The notes beneath the pieces are model-generated. The model ran no database searches. It had not been told where the DNA came from and saw only the letters and a program-made list of their open reading frames with translations. Shown here piece by piece: positions 53,481 to 64,000 of a stretch of DNA of 64,000 nucleotides. The position numbers and the translations under genes are program-made. This DNA comes from Rhodoferax sp. BAB1 (GTDB lineage: Bacteria; Pseudomonadota; Gammaproteobacteria; Burkholderiales; Burkholderiaceae_C), in NCBI RefSeq assembly GCF_013334205.1, contig NZ_CP054424.1, positions 1,446,001 to 1,510,000 of the forward strand. Reading direction: 5' to 3'. Position 1 is the stretch's first letter. Each line of letters starts with the position of its first letter.

Positions 53481-56302
53481 ATTGGTTTCGTACGCGATCG
53501 CTGCGCACGAAACTGCTTTTGGCCAGCCTGCTGGTGCAGGTCCTGATGCTGGGCCTGCTCGTGGTCAACAGCGCGCGCATCGCCGGTGACGCCCTGCAGG
53601 AGCGCGTCGAACTCTACAACGCCGAACTGGCCACCCTCTTCAATGCGGCGCTTGCCGCCCCCATGGCCGAGCGGGACTATGCCACCCTGAGCGAGATCCT
53701 GACCGAAGTCCAGCAGGGTGGGCGGGGGGTCACGTACCTGGTGCTCAGTGACCCCAAGGGGCAGCGGGTGGCCGGGGCCGGCTGGCCCGTGGGCCAGGCC
53801 TTGCCAGCAGTCCAGACCCACCTCGATTTTTCCCGGGCCCGCGGCGAGGTGCTGGACCTGGCCCTTGACATCCGGCTTAACAGCCTGCCCTACGGCACCC
53901 TGGCCTACGGCCTGTCCATCGAGCATCTGAACCGCACCCGGGCCCATCTGCTGCAGCAGAGCCTGCTGATCGGCCTGGGGGGCGTGGCGCTGTCCATGCT
54001 TCTTTTGTCGGTATTGGCCTATTTCCTCACGCGTCACCTCAGCCGCCTGAGCGCGGCGAGCGGGCGCGTGGTCGAGGGGGATTTCAGCGTCCGTCTGCCG
54101 GTGGAATCCGGCGACGAGGTCGGGCAGTTGACACAGACCTTCAACCGGATGTCCGAGGCCGTGGAGGAGCGGGTCGCGGCACTGAGCGCCAGCGAGGCGC
54201 GTTTCCATGCGATTGCCGACTACACCTATGCCTGGGAGAGCTGGTTTGACGAGACCGGCCGGCTGCTCTGGGTGAACCCCTCGGTCGTCAACGTCACAGG
54301 GTATGCGCCGGCCGAGTGCATGGTGATGCCGGGTTTCCCGGCCTGCCTGGCCGAGCCTGGGGATCGCCTTGCGCTGGACCATGCCCTGCAGGACGCCTTG
54401 CAGGGGCACGGGGAGCGCTTCGAGTTCCGGCTGCGCCACCGCCACGGGCATCTGGTCTGGGTGGCCATGTTCTCGCAGATCATCCTGGGGCCACGACAGG
54501 AAAAAATCGGGGTGCGCACCAGCATGCTGGACATCACGCAGCGGCGCCAGGCCGAGGAGGCGCTGCAGATAGCCCTGGTGGACCTGAAGGTGGCCGACGA
54601 ATCCCGGCGCCATTACCTGGCGGGCCTGGAAGAGGAACGCGCCAGGCTGCTGGCCCTGCTGGGGGCCATGAACCTGGGCATCCTGTTTGTCACGGCGGAC
54701 AACCAGGTCAAGTACTACAACCCGACCTTCCTGCGGATCTGGATGATCTCCGAGGAGATCGAGCTGGTCGGCAAATCGGCCAACGAGGTGCTGGACTATT
54801 CCAGCAACCGGCTGTCCCGCCCCGACCATTTCTCGCGTCACCTGCTCGAGGTGCTGGAGACGCACGAGATGTCCAGCAGCTTCGAGATCACCATGAGCGA
54901 CGGCCGGGTGGTGACCCAGCTGTCCTACCCGGTGCGCGATGCGGACGGGCGCTTCATCGGCCGGCTGTGGATCTACGAGGACGTGACCCGGGAACGCCAG
55001 ACCGCCCAGCAGCTGATCTACCTGGCCGAGCGCGACGCGCTGACCGGCCTGTACAACCGGCGTCGTTTCGAGGACGAGCTGGCGCGTTTCCTCAAGGATT
55101 CCGAGCGGCACCAGCGCCAGGGCGCGCTGCTGTTCTTCGACCTCGACGAGTTCAAGTACATCAACGACACCTTCGGCCACCGCGCCGGCGACTCGGTGCT
55201 GATCCGGGTGGCCGGGGAGGTGGGGGCGCTGACGCGCAAGAACGAGGTTTTCAGCCGGCTCGGCGGCGATGAATTCGGCGTGCTCGTGCCCGACGCTTCA
55301 GAGGAGGATGCCATCCATCTGGCCGAGCGCATCGTGCGTGCGGTCTCGCAGATCCCGTTCCGCCTGGAGGGGCAGAACCTGCGGCTGACGACCAGCCTGG
55401 GCATCGCGCACTATCCGAAAAACGCTGCCAATGCCGAGGAGCTCATCGCCCATGCCGATGCCGCGATGTACCAGGCCAAGGAGTCGGGCAAGAACGCCTG
55501 GAGCGTCTATCGGCCAGAGCGCGATGCCTCGCGCGAGATGATCACCCGGCTGAACTGGAATGACCGCATTGCGCGCGCCTTCGAGAAGGACCTCTGGCGC
55601 CTGCATTTCCAGGGTGTCTACCATGCGGACAGCGGCAAGCTCTCGCATCTGGAGGTGCTGATCCGGATGGTGGACGAGACCGACACCACACGCCTGATCA
55701 TGCCCGGGCATTTCATCCCCTACGCGGAAAAGAACGGGAAGATCCTGGACATCGACCGCTGGGTGCTGCGCCAGAGCATCGACCTGCTGGCGCGACGGCC
55801 TCACATGCCACCCCTGGCGGTCAACATCTCGGGCCGTTCCTTCGACCAGCCGGCCCTGCCGCATTTCATCGCGGAAGAACTCGGGCAGCAGGGGGTCGCC
55901 CCGGAGCGCCTGCTGGTGGAGCTGACGGAAACCTCGGCGGTCTCCGACCTGCAGGACGCGGAGCGTTTCATCGAGGCCCTGCGCAAGACCGGCTGCGGCA
56001 CCTGCCTGGATGACTTCGGCACCGGATTTGCCTCCTTCGCCTATCTCAAGCACCTCAAGGTCGATCTGCTCAAGATCGACGGCCTGTTCATCCGCGACCT
56101 GCCCAATGACCGTGACAACCAGGTCTTTGTCAAGTCCATCGTCGACGTGGCCCGTGGCCTGGGCAAACGCACGGTGGCCGAGTTCGTGGAAAACGAGGAG
56201 ACCCTGGTCATGCTGCGGCGTTTCGGGGTCGACATGGTCCAGGGCTACCACCTGGACAAACCCCAGGAGCAGCATCCCGCGGTCGACCGGCCCGCCACAT
56301 AG
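53477..56302 (+). CDS. GGDEF-EAL protein with HAMP and two PAS domains
   Basis: A 941-residue inner-membrane protein coupled to the PhnD-like gene. Layout: helix ([18 protein letters not shown]), periplasmic domain to about residue 155, helix ([22 protein letters not shown]), HAMP ([21 protein letters not shown]), PAS ([15 protein letters not shown]), second PAS ([20 protein letters not shown]), GGDEF (RLGGDEF) and EAL. The I-site reads RKNE. The EAL signature itself is EVL (LEVLIRM), though the glutamate and the NISG, ELTET, DDFGTG and LKIDG residues remain. From VADESRR onward it is nearly the same as the protein encoded at 48551-51640. Confidence 0.88.
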   Translation: MNWFRTRSLRTKLLLASLLVQVLMLGLLVVNSARIAGDALQERVELYNAELATLFNAALAAPMAERDYATLSEILTEVQQGGRGVTYLVLSDPKGQRVAGAGWPVGQALPAVQTHLDFSRARGEVLDLALDIRLNSLPYGTLAYGLSIEHLNRTRAHLLQQSLLIGLGGVALSMLLLSVLAYFLTRHLSRLSAASGRVVEGDFSVRLPVESGDEVGQLTQTFNRMSEAVEERVAALSASEARFHAIADYTYAWESWFDETGRLLWVNPSVVNVTGYAPAECMVMPGFPACLAEPGDRLALDHALQDALQGHGERFEFRLRHRHGHLVWVAMFSQIILGPRQEKIGVRTSMLDITQRRQAEEALQIALVDLKVADESRRHYLAGLEEERARLLALLGAMNLGILFVTADNQVKYYNPTFLRIWMISEEIELVGKSANEVLDYSSNRLSRPDHFSRHLLEVLETHEMSSSFEITMSDGRVVTQLSYPVRDADGRFIGRLWIYEDVTRERQTAQQLIYLAERDALTGLYNRRRFEDELARFLKDSERHQRQGALLFFDLDEFKYINDTFGHRAGDSVLIRVAGEVGALTRKNEVFSRLGGDEFGVLVPDASEEDAIHLAERIVRAVSQIPFRLEGQNLRLTTSLGIAHYPKNAANAEELIAHADAAMYQAKESGKNAWSVYRPERDASREMITRLNWNDRIARAFEKDLWRLHFQGVYHADSGKLSHLEVLIRMVDETDTTRLIMPGHFIPYAEKNGKILDIDRWVLRQSIDLLARRPHMPPLAVNISGRSFDQPALPHFIAEELGQQGVAPERLLVELTETSAVSDLQDAERFIEALRKTGCGTCLDDFGTGFASFAYLKHLKVDLLKIDGLFIRDLPNDRDNQVFVKSIVDVARGLGKRTVAEFVENEETLVMLRRFGVDMVQGYHLDKPQEQHPAVDRPAT

Positions 56303-56387
56303 GCCTGCGCGGCGTAAGCGCAATATCGGCCTGCACCTCGTGCGAGCGGGTAAAAACGTACACTTCAGGGTTGCTCCCCGCCGCCCC

Positions 56388-58709
<2,322 letters not shown>

Positions 58710-58710
58710 A

Positions 58711-59562
58711 TCAGTTTCTGGGCAAGGTGTGCAGCGGCAGGTCCAGCCGCTGTGCCAGCGCATCCAGCGTGCGGCGCGTCTGCTGCGCAAACCAGGCTTC
58801 CAGCGCCTTGCGGGTGGCCGGCGCCAGCATGTTGGCTGCCTTCAGGCCGGCCGCCGCGCACAGGGCCTGGGCGAAATGCGGCTCCAGCGCGGCCACGGCC
58901 ACGCGGCCATCCTTGCAGGCATAAACGCGGTAGCCGGCATGGGCGCCGCCCACCGCTCCCTTCGCCGTGGTCAGACCCCAGTGCCGCGGCCGGGCCAGCC
59001 AGGCCACGGCATCCGTCAGGGCCACTTCGTGCCGCGTGCCCATCCCGTTTTTCTGCCGCAGCATCAGGGCGCTCAGCACGGCTTCACTGGCCAGCAGGGC
59101 ACCACCCATGTCGGCAAACAGTGTCGGCGGCAGGTTCAGGCCCTGGACCAGGCCCTGCTCGGCCATGTAGGTCAGGTCATGGCCCGGGATTTCGGCCAGG
59201 GGGCCCGGTGCGCCGACGATGCTCACCAGGTTCAGGGCCGGGTACTGGCTGTGCAGGGCGGTCCAGTCCAGACCCAGGCGCTTGAGCGCCGAGGGCCGGA
59301 AGGAGGTCAGCAGCACGTCGGTGCGGGCCAGCTCGCGCGCCAGGAGCTTGCGGCCGGCCTCGCTCTTGAGGTCGGCCTGCAGCACGCGCACGCCGGCGTG
59401 CAGTTCCTCATAGGCGCGGGTTTCATAGCTTTGCATCGGGTCCCCTGCAAGGGGCTCGAACTTGCTACAGCGCGCACCCATGGCCTTGAGGCGTTGCAAT
59501 GCCGCCGGGCCGGGTAGGTTCAGGGCCAGACTGATCACCGTGGTCCCATGCAATGCTTTCAT
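58711..59562 (-). CDS. Short CaiB/BaiF-family CoA-transferase
   Basis: A 283-residue class III CoA-transferase, much shorter than the usual 380-420 residues. It has SLALNLPGPAALQRLKAMGA, VLLTSFRPSALKRLGLDW and the catalytic-aspartate region PGHDLTYMAEQGL. Compared with Frc it lacks the C-terminal part with PLLGEHT. Short family members linked to alpha-methylacyl-CoA racemase exist, so it may be active on a CoA ester. An AT-rich promoter region precedes it. Confidence 0.82.
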   Translation of the reverse strand: MKALHGTTVISLALNLPGPAALQRLKAMGARCSKFEPLAGDPMQSYETRAYEELHAGVRVLQADLKSEAGRKLLARELARTDVLLTSFRPSALKRLGLDWTALHSQYPALNLVSIVGAPGPLAEIPGHDLTYMAEQGLVQGLNLPPTLFADMGGALLASEAVLSALMLRQKNGMGTRHEVALTDAVAWLARPRHWGLTTAKGAVGGAHAGYRVYACKDGRVAVAALEPHFAQALCAAAGLKAANMLAPATRKALEAWFAQQTRRTLDALAQRLDLPLHTLPRN

Positions 59563-59715
59563 GTTTTGTTCATCCCTTATTTTACAAATTGATAAAAATA
59601 TATAAAATGCAATTTATGAAATTTAATTTCGGCGCTCGAAGCCTGTTTTCAATCGATGGCCACGGCGTCTGGCCGGATGCCATATCGGGTACCCGAGGCG
59701 CCAAGGAGCGCGACC
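59563..59715. promoter_or_regulatory. AT-rich divergent promoter region
   Basis: The 153 bases between the CaiB-like gene and the HD-GYP gene are the most AT-rich stretch nearby, with ATTTTACAAATTGATAAAA and TATATAAAATGC around 59577-59610. It should hold promoters for both genes. No clear operator was identified. Confidence 0.5.
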
Positions 59716-60534
59716 ATGTCTGATTCTGGCGCAATGGGGACGATGCGTGCGGTGCACAAGCACGTCACCGCACTGGCCTTCTCGGATTCGAATGCCGCCA
59801 TGGCGCAGCTGAGCCGCTACACGGATGATCTCAAGCGCCTGTTCCGGGAAAAGGAGGCGGCCTTGCAGCAAATCGAGCAAGCCCACTTCAATTCGTTGAC
59901 CTTGCTGAGCCGTGCGGCCGAATACCGTGACGACGATACCGGGGTGCACATGGACCGGGTGGGTGCGCTGTCGGGCCTGCTGGCGGAGCTGGACGGGCGC
60001 AACAGCGAGGAGGTGCGCTTGATCCGGCTGGCGGCGCCGATGCATGATATTGGCAAGATCGCCATCCCCGACAACGTGCTGAAGAAGCCTGGCGGTTTCA
60101 CGATCGAGGAACGCCGCATCATGAACAACCACACGTACTATGGCGCCGAGATCCTCGGACAGTCGGACATTCCGCTCTTCAATATGGCGGCCGCCGTGGC
60201 GTTGACCCACCATGAGTGCTGGGATGGTTCCGGCTACCCGCGCCAGCTGCGCGGCACCGAGATCCCCTGGTGCGGACGGGTCGTGAGCATCATCGATTTT
60301 TTCGACGCACTCACCATGCAGCGGGTCTATCGGCCGGCTTTCAGCGACGAAACGACATTGCAGATGCTGCTGGCGGAACGGGGGAAGAAGTTCGATCCCG
60401 GTTTGCTCGACCTGTTCGTGAGCAACCTGGACCGATTCATCCACCTGCGAGACGACATCAACGCGGCAGAGCGCGAGCACGCGGCCTTGTTGCGCTCCGA
60501 TGCGACGCAGCTAGCCTGCGACATGGGACTGTGA
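59716..60534 (+). CDS. HD-GYP domain protein
   Basis: A 272-residue cytoplasmic c-di-GMP phosphodiesterase-type protein. A short helical N-terminal part is followed by a canonical HD-GYP domain: YRDDDTGVHMDRVG, MHDIGKIAIPDNVLKKPG, MNNHTYYGAEIL, HHECWDGSGYP and RVVSIIDFFDALT. Unlike the HD-GYP protein at the left end it has the classic GYP triplet. AAGGAG precedes the ATG at 59716. Its stop overlaps the start of the histidine kinase gene (TGATG), so the two are coupled. Confidence 0.9.
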   Translation: MSDSGAMGTMRAVHKHVTALAFSDSNAAMAQLSRYTDDLKRLFREKEAALQQIEQAHFNSLTLLSRAAEYRDDDTGVHMDRVGALSGLLAELDGRNSEEVRLIRLAAPMHDIGKIAIPDNVLKKPGGFTIEERRIMNNHTYYGAEILGQSDIPLFNMAAAVALTHHECWDGSGYPRQLRGTEIPWCGRVVSIIDFFDALTMQRVYRPAFSDETTLQMLLAERGKKFDPGLLDLFVSNLDRFIHLRDDINAAEREHAALLRSDATQLACDMGL

Positions 60535-62111
60535 TGGCCGACGAACGCGAGGTCGCCGCTTCCCTGGTGCTTGACGCCAGCCAGCTGGCGCGCACCTTTC
60601 CCTTCCATCTGGTGCTTGATGCGGACCTGCGGGTGCAGGCCCTCGGCCCGAGCCTGTGCAAGCTGCTGCCGGACCTGCAGCCCGGCGCGCAACTCTGCGA
60701 CCATTTTTCGGTCAGCCTGCCGGAGTCGTCGGCGACCTTCGGGCAGTGGTGTGAAGGCGTTGGCGAACTCGTGATCCTCAAGTCGCAGCACCACCCCGAT
60801 CTGGTGCTGCGCGGTGCGATCGAACGCCACGGGCCGCAGCGCCTGATCCTGCTACTCACCGCGGTGATGGGTAGTTTCGAAGAAATGCGCCAGGTCGGCC
60901 TGGGGCTTCGGGACTTTGCCCTTCACGACTCGGTGGCCGAAACCATCAAGGCCAGTCACACCCAACTCATGGCAGCCCAGGAGGCGGATTTCAAGATCGC
61001 CCGCCTGACTGCCCGCAGCGAGGAGCTGCGCGCCATGCTGGAATTGGGCGACAACGGCATCCTGTATGCCGGGCCCGACGGGCGGGTCACACACGTCAAC
61101 CGGCCCCTGCAGCAGATGTTCGGCATCGACGAGAGCCGGGTGGACCGCTTGACACTGGATGATTTCGAGCGCCACCTGATGGAGATGCTGGCGCCCGATG
61201 AAGTCGCGCGCCATCCGGTGTCGGACATGCTCGGCGACCTGGGGGCGGCTGTCGGCCGCGACGGTTTCGGGAGGCGCTCGCACCGCATCCGTCTGGTATC
61301 ACCGCGCCGGCTGACGCTGCAGATGAGCGCCGGCGTCACGGCAACACACGACATCGTGCTCTATTTCCGCGACATCACCAGCGAGACCGAGGTGGACCGC
61401 ATGAAAAGCGAGTTCCTGTCCACGGCCGCGCACGAACTGCGCACGCCGCTGGCTAGCATCTTCGGGTTTGCCGAACTGATGATCTCGCGCACGATGTCGC
61501 CCGAGCGTCAGCAGGAGCTGCTGGGCACCATCCACCGCCAGTCACAGCTGCTGATCAACCTGATCAACGAACTGCTGGACCTGTCGCGCATCGAAGCCCG
61601 CCAAGGCAAGGACTTCCACCGCCAGTATCACCGTGTCGAGACCCTGGTGCACCAGACCATCAAGGGCCTGCTGGTGCGCCAGGACAAGCGCCAGGTCAAA
61701 CTGCGTCTGCCGCACGGGGCCGAATGCATCATGGTCGATCCCGAAAAGACCATGCAGGCGCTGCTCAACGTCCTCTCCAACGCCTTCAAGTACTCGCCCG
61801 ACGGCGGTGACATCACGATCGAGACTCGGCTCAAGGATCTGGTCGACGTGCCCCATGTCGGCATCCGTGTCACGGACCACGGCATGGGCATGAGCTCCGA
61901 GCAGCTCGCACGTATCTTCGAGCGCTTCTGGCGCGCCGATCCCTCTGGGGCCATTCCTGGGACCGGGCTGGGCATGAGCCTGGTCAAGGAGATCATCGAG
62001 CTGCAGGAGGGGCATGTGGAAGTGAGCAGCGTGCCGCAGCAGGGCACCGCGGTCACGCTCTGGTTCCCGCTGGTGCCAGATTTCGTACTCTCGCGCCCGT
62101 CCGACATCTAG
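60534..62111 (+). CDS. Histidine kinase with HNOBA-like sensor and PAS domain
   Basis: A 525-residue soluble sensor kinase. Residues about 20-130 resemble the H-NOX-associated (HNOBA) domain (FPFHLVLDADLRVQALGPSL, LQPGAQLCDHFSV). A coiled coil (about 135-170) leads to a PAS domain (LELGDNGILYAGPDGRVTHVN), the HisKA helix with His300 (STAAHELRTPLASI), and an HATPase domain (NVLSNAFKYSPDGGD, DHGMGMSSEQL, GTGLGMSLVKEI). No membrane segment. Many HNOBA kinases work with a haem-based H-NOX nitric-oxide sensor; none is visible inside the window. Coupled to the HD-GYP gene. Confidence 0.85.
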   Translation: MADEREVAASLVLDASQLARTFPFHLVLDADLRVQALGPSLCKLLPDLQPGAQLCDHFSVSLPESSATFGQWCEGVGELVILKSQHHPDLVLRGAIERHGPQRLILLLTAVMGSFEEMRQVGLGLRDFALHDSVAETIKASHTQLMAAQEADFKIARLTARSEELRAMLELGDNGILYAGPDGRVTHVNRPLQQMFGIDESRVDRLTLDDFERHLMEMLAPDEVARHPVSDMLGDLGAAVGRDGFGRRSHRIRLVSPRRLTLQMSAGVTATHDIVLYFRDITSETEVDRMKSEFLSTAAHELRTPLASIFGFAELMISRTMSPERQQELLGTIHRQSQLLINLINELLDLSRIEARQGKDFHRQYHRVETLVHQTIKGLLVRQDKRQVKLRLPHGAECIMVDPEKTMQALLNVLSNAFKYSPDGGDITIETRLKDLVDVPHVGIRVTDHGMGMSSEQLARIFERFWRADPSGAIPGTGLGMSLVKEIIELQEGHVEVSSVPQQGTAVTLWFPLVPDFVLSRPSDI

Positions 62112-62226
62112 TGCCGTGCTCCTGCGAGCGTGCAGCACGAAACGGGTCCATGAGCCCGGTGCTGCCCGCCCTGGCGGCCACGCTAGATAGAATGTGCTGC
62201 GCTGCAAACCTGTAAAACTGCCACAA

Positions 62227-62850
62227 ATGAGAAAAATAGCCGGCAACGATGAACTCATGACCACGCGAGAGGCCGGGGAAGCCTTGGGTGTGGCCGTGCG
62301 CACGGTGCAGCTGTGGGTGGAGTCCGGCGTGCTGCCGGCCTGGCGCACGGCCGGTGGGCATCGGCGTATCGCGCGCAGCGCGGTGGAAAAACTCATGGCC
62401 GAACGCACCCGGGTGATCGATGGTCATGCGTCGGAGCACAAGCCCTCGGCACCGGCGGCCCTGAAGCTGCTGGTGGTGGAGGATGATCCCGATCTGCTGC
62501 GCCTGTTCACCCTGGTCGTCGAGGGCTGGGACTTCCCGGTGCAGTTGAGCACGGCGAACAACGGTTTCGACGGCCTGGTGCGCATAGGCCAGCTGCAGCC
62601 CGACATGGTCGTCACCGACCTGAACATGCCGGGCATGGACGGTTTCCAGATGGTGCGTTCGCTGAAGAAGGCTGGTTCCGGCTTCGCCAATCTGGCGGTG
62701 ATCGCCGTGACCGCCCTGAGCAAGGGCGACATCCAGGACCGCGGCGGCCTGCCGGCCGGCGTGGCCGTGTTCCAGAAGCCGGTCCCCTTCCAGGAGATCG
62801 AGGCCCTGGCGCGCGACCTGCATCGCAAGCGCCGGCCGCTGCCGGCCTGA
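62227..62850 (+). CDS. HTH (MerR/excisionase-type) protein fused to a receiver domain
   Basis: A 207-residue regulator with reversed order: residues about 11-60 form a MerR/excisionase-type DNA-binding domain (MTTREAGEALGVAVRTVQLWVESG, TAGGHRRI), and residues 79-200 a receiver domain with acidic VVEDDPD, phospho-acceptor Asp131 (VVTDLNMPGMDG), the threonine in VTALS and the lysine in FQKPVP. It lies between two histidine kinases and is likely phosphorylated by one or both. An in-frame ATG at 62257 is an alternative start. Confidence 0.87.
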   Translation: MRKIAGNDELMTTREAGEALGVAVRTVQLWVESGVLPAWRTAGGHRRIARSAVEKLMAERTRVIDGHASEHKPSAPAALKLLVVEDDPDLLRLFTLVVEGWDFPVQLSTANNGFDGLVRIGQLQPDMVVTDLNMPGMDGFQMVRSLKKAGSGFANLAVIAVTALSKGDIQDRGGLPAGVAVFQKPVPFQEIEALARDLHRKRRPLPA

Positions 62851-62862
62851 GCGGCGGCGGTT

Positions 62863-64000
62863 TCAGCCGAGCGGGCTGCCGTCCGGCATCGGTATCCACA
62901 ACCGGGCCGTCGTGCCGCGTCCGGCGACGCTCTCGAGTTCCACGCGGCCTTTGTGCAACTCCGCGATTTCCTTGACCAGACTCAGCCCCAGACCGGTTCC
63001 CGGGATGTTGCCGGAGGCGTCGGCGCGGTAGAAGCGTTCGAAGGCGCGGGCCAGCTGCTCCGGTGTCATGCCCATACCCTGGTCCCGGACTTCGAGCAAC
63101 GCGTAGTCGCGGCCTTCCTGCGCCATGCAGCCTGCCGTGAGCGTGACTTCACCGCCTTGCGGCGAGTACTTGAAGGCATTGCTCAACAGGTTGTTGAGGG
63201 CCAGTTGCATCTTTTCCGGATCGATCAGAACCGGGACCATGGGGATCTCACCCACGACGACCTGACGTTCGTCCTCCCCTCGCATCAGGCCGCGCACGCT
63301 GAGTTCTACCAGCTCGACCAGCGGATGCTCGCTAATCTTCAGGTCCAGCCCTCGGCGCGACTCGATGCGCGCGAGGTCGAGCAGCTCGTTGATCATCTTG
63401 ACCAGCAGACCAGACTGACGATGTATCGTCTCCAGCATGTCAGTGCGCCGTTCTGGGCCGAAATCCCGCTTGAGCAGTAGCTCTGTAAAACCGAAGATGC
63501 TGACCATGGGTGTGCGCAGTTCGTGAGCTGCTGCAGCCAGAAACTCGCTTTTCATGCGGTCAACTTCGAACTCTACGGTAACGTCGCGCAGGTAAAAGGC
63601 GTGATTGCCATCACGGCTGCTGCATTTGCGCATCGCAATGATTCGTGGTTTGGGGTGTTTCAGTCGAATCAGCTGCGGATCACCGTGCTGTTCGTCAGTT
63701 GAACTGCAGTTTGTGCTCAGATCGAAATAGTCCGGACTTTCTTGCTCAGCGGCCAGTAGCGAGCGAATATGCGTCTCGAGCATTGGCGCTGTTGCCCTTG
63801 AAAGATCAGTTCGGCTAAGGCCGAGCATCGACAAAAAAACACCATTCGCGTGTTTTACGAGGCCAGACGGATCGAGCAGCAATATCCCGTCCTGCCCCAA
63901 TTCCAGTATCGTGTTGAGCTGTTCTGTCCGCCGCTGCAGTCGCATTGCCAGCTTCTCGCTGTCATCCAGCGACGTTCGCATCGAGCGGGACAACAGGATC
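62863..64000 (-). CDS. PAS-histidine kinase, 5' end beyond the window
   Basis: Reading from the right edge, the frame is open through 64000, so the gene probably continues outside. The visible part (about 378 residues) holds a coiled coil, a PAS domain (LELGQDGILLLDPSGLVKHAN), HisKA with the histidine in AAAHELRTPMVSIFGF, and HATPase (NNLLSNAFKYSPQGGEV, RDQGMGMTPEQLA, GTGLGLSLVKEIAEL). It resembles the kinase at 60534-62111 over its whole visible length and converges on the HTH-receiver gene. A TTG at 63993 could in theory start a shorter protein. Confidence 0.85.
   Translation of the reverse strand, partial: ILLSRSMRTSLDDSEKLAMRLQRRTEQLNTILELGQDGILLLDPSGLVKHANGVFLSMLGLSRTDLSRATAPMLETHIRSLLAAEQESPDYFDLSTNCSSTDEQHGDPQLIRLKHPKPRIIAMRKCSSRDGNHAFYLRDVTVEFEVDRMKSEFLAAAAHELRTPMVSIFGFTELLLKRDFGPERRTDMLETIHRQSGLLVKMINELLDLARIESRRGLDLKISEHPLVELVELSVRGLMRGEDERQVVVGEIPMVPVLIDPEKMQLALNNLLSNAFKYSPQGGEVTLTAGCMAQEGRDYALLEVRDQGMGMTPEQLARAFERFYRADASGNIPGTGLGLSLVKEIAELHKGRVELESVAGRGTTARLWIPMPDGSPLG

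Overview
The window is high-GC, densely coded DNA with the gene content of a betaproteobacterium, most likely a Comamonadaceae-like member of the Burkholderiales. The evidence is a TctC/Bug-family transporter system, a zapA-linked 6S RNA gene, several Crp/Fnr regulators, many c-di-GMP proteins and short dispersed intergenic repeats. No rRNA, tRNA, IS transposase, phage gene or CRISPR array was seen. The assignment rests on family recognition by eye, not on a database search.

Region by region. 0.3-1.6 kb: an HD-GYP protein, followed by a short inverted-repeat element. 1.8-13.7 kb: an oxalate-degradation region. It holds oxc, frc and a second frc-like gene on the minus strand, a divergent Crp/Fnr-type regulator, a tripartite tricarboxylate-type transporter (tctC-tctB-tctA) ending in a CMP-kinase-like/BON protein, a formyltransferase-fold enzyme and a TauE/SafE permease. 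13.7-14.6 kb: 6S RNA, zapA and a zapB-like coiled-coil gene. 14.6-22.4 kb: a cobalamin riboswitch followed by vitamin B12 uptake and salvage genes (btuB, two BtuF-like proteins, btuC, btuD, cobO, cobQ). 22.5-28.6 kb: a phytase-like lipoprotein, nth, an HDOD protein, an alkaline-phosphatase-superfamily lipoprotein and an aminotransferase. 28.7-30.6 kb: two unfamiliar genes of visibly lower GC. 30.7-48.4 kb: mixed housekeeping genes, including a second Crp/Fnr regulator, a fused osmolyte ABC protein, a 2,4-dienoyl-CoA reductase, a RIO-type kinase, YciH, an esterase-metacaspase fusion, AsmA and a split chromate transporter. 48.5-64 kb: a signalling region with two long GGDEF-EAL proteins (one coupled to a PhnD-like binding protein), MgtC, YgiQ, a short CaiB-like protein, an HD-GYP protein, two related histidine kinases and an HTH-receiver fusion.

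How the genes may work together. The oxalate genes can form a full route: an anion transporter brings oxalate in, Frc makes oxalyl-CoA from formyl-CoA, and Oxc decarboxylates it back to formyl-CoA. A palindrome of the form TTGAC-N4-GTCAA lies between oxc and the regulator gene, exactly at -41.5 from a predicted oxc start. A TTGAT-N4-GTCAA version lies upstream of tctC. The regulator carries the E-x-x-S-R recognition residues typical of FNR, which fits these sites. The B12 block looks like a riboswitch-controlled uptake and adenosylation operon with translational overlaps between most genes.

The most interesting items are the shared FNR-type sites tying regulator, oxalate pathway and transporter together; the esterase-metacaspase fusion; the PhnD-like/GGDEF-EAL pair and its near-duplicate neighbour; the kinase/HTH-receiver/HD-GYP cluster at the right edge; and the dispersed element that abuts a stop codon in both of its copies.
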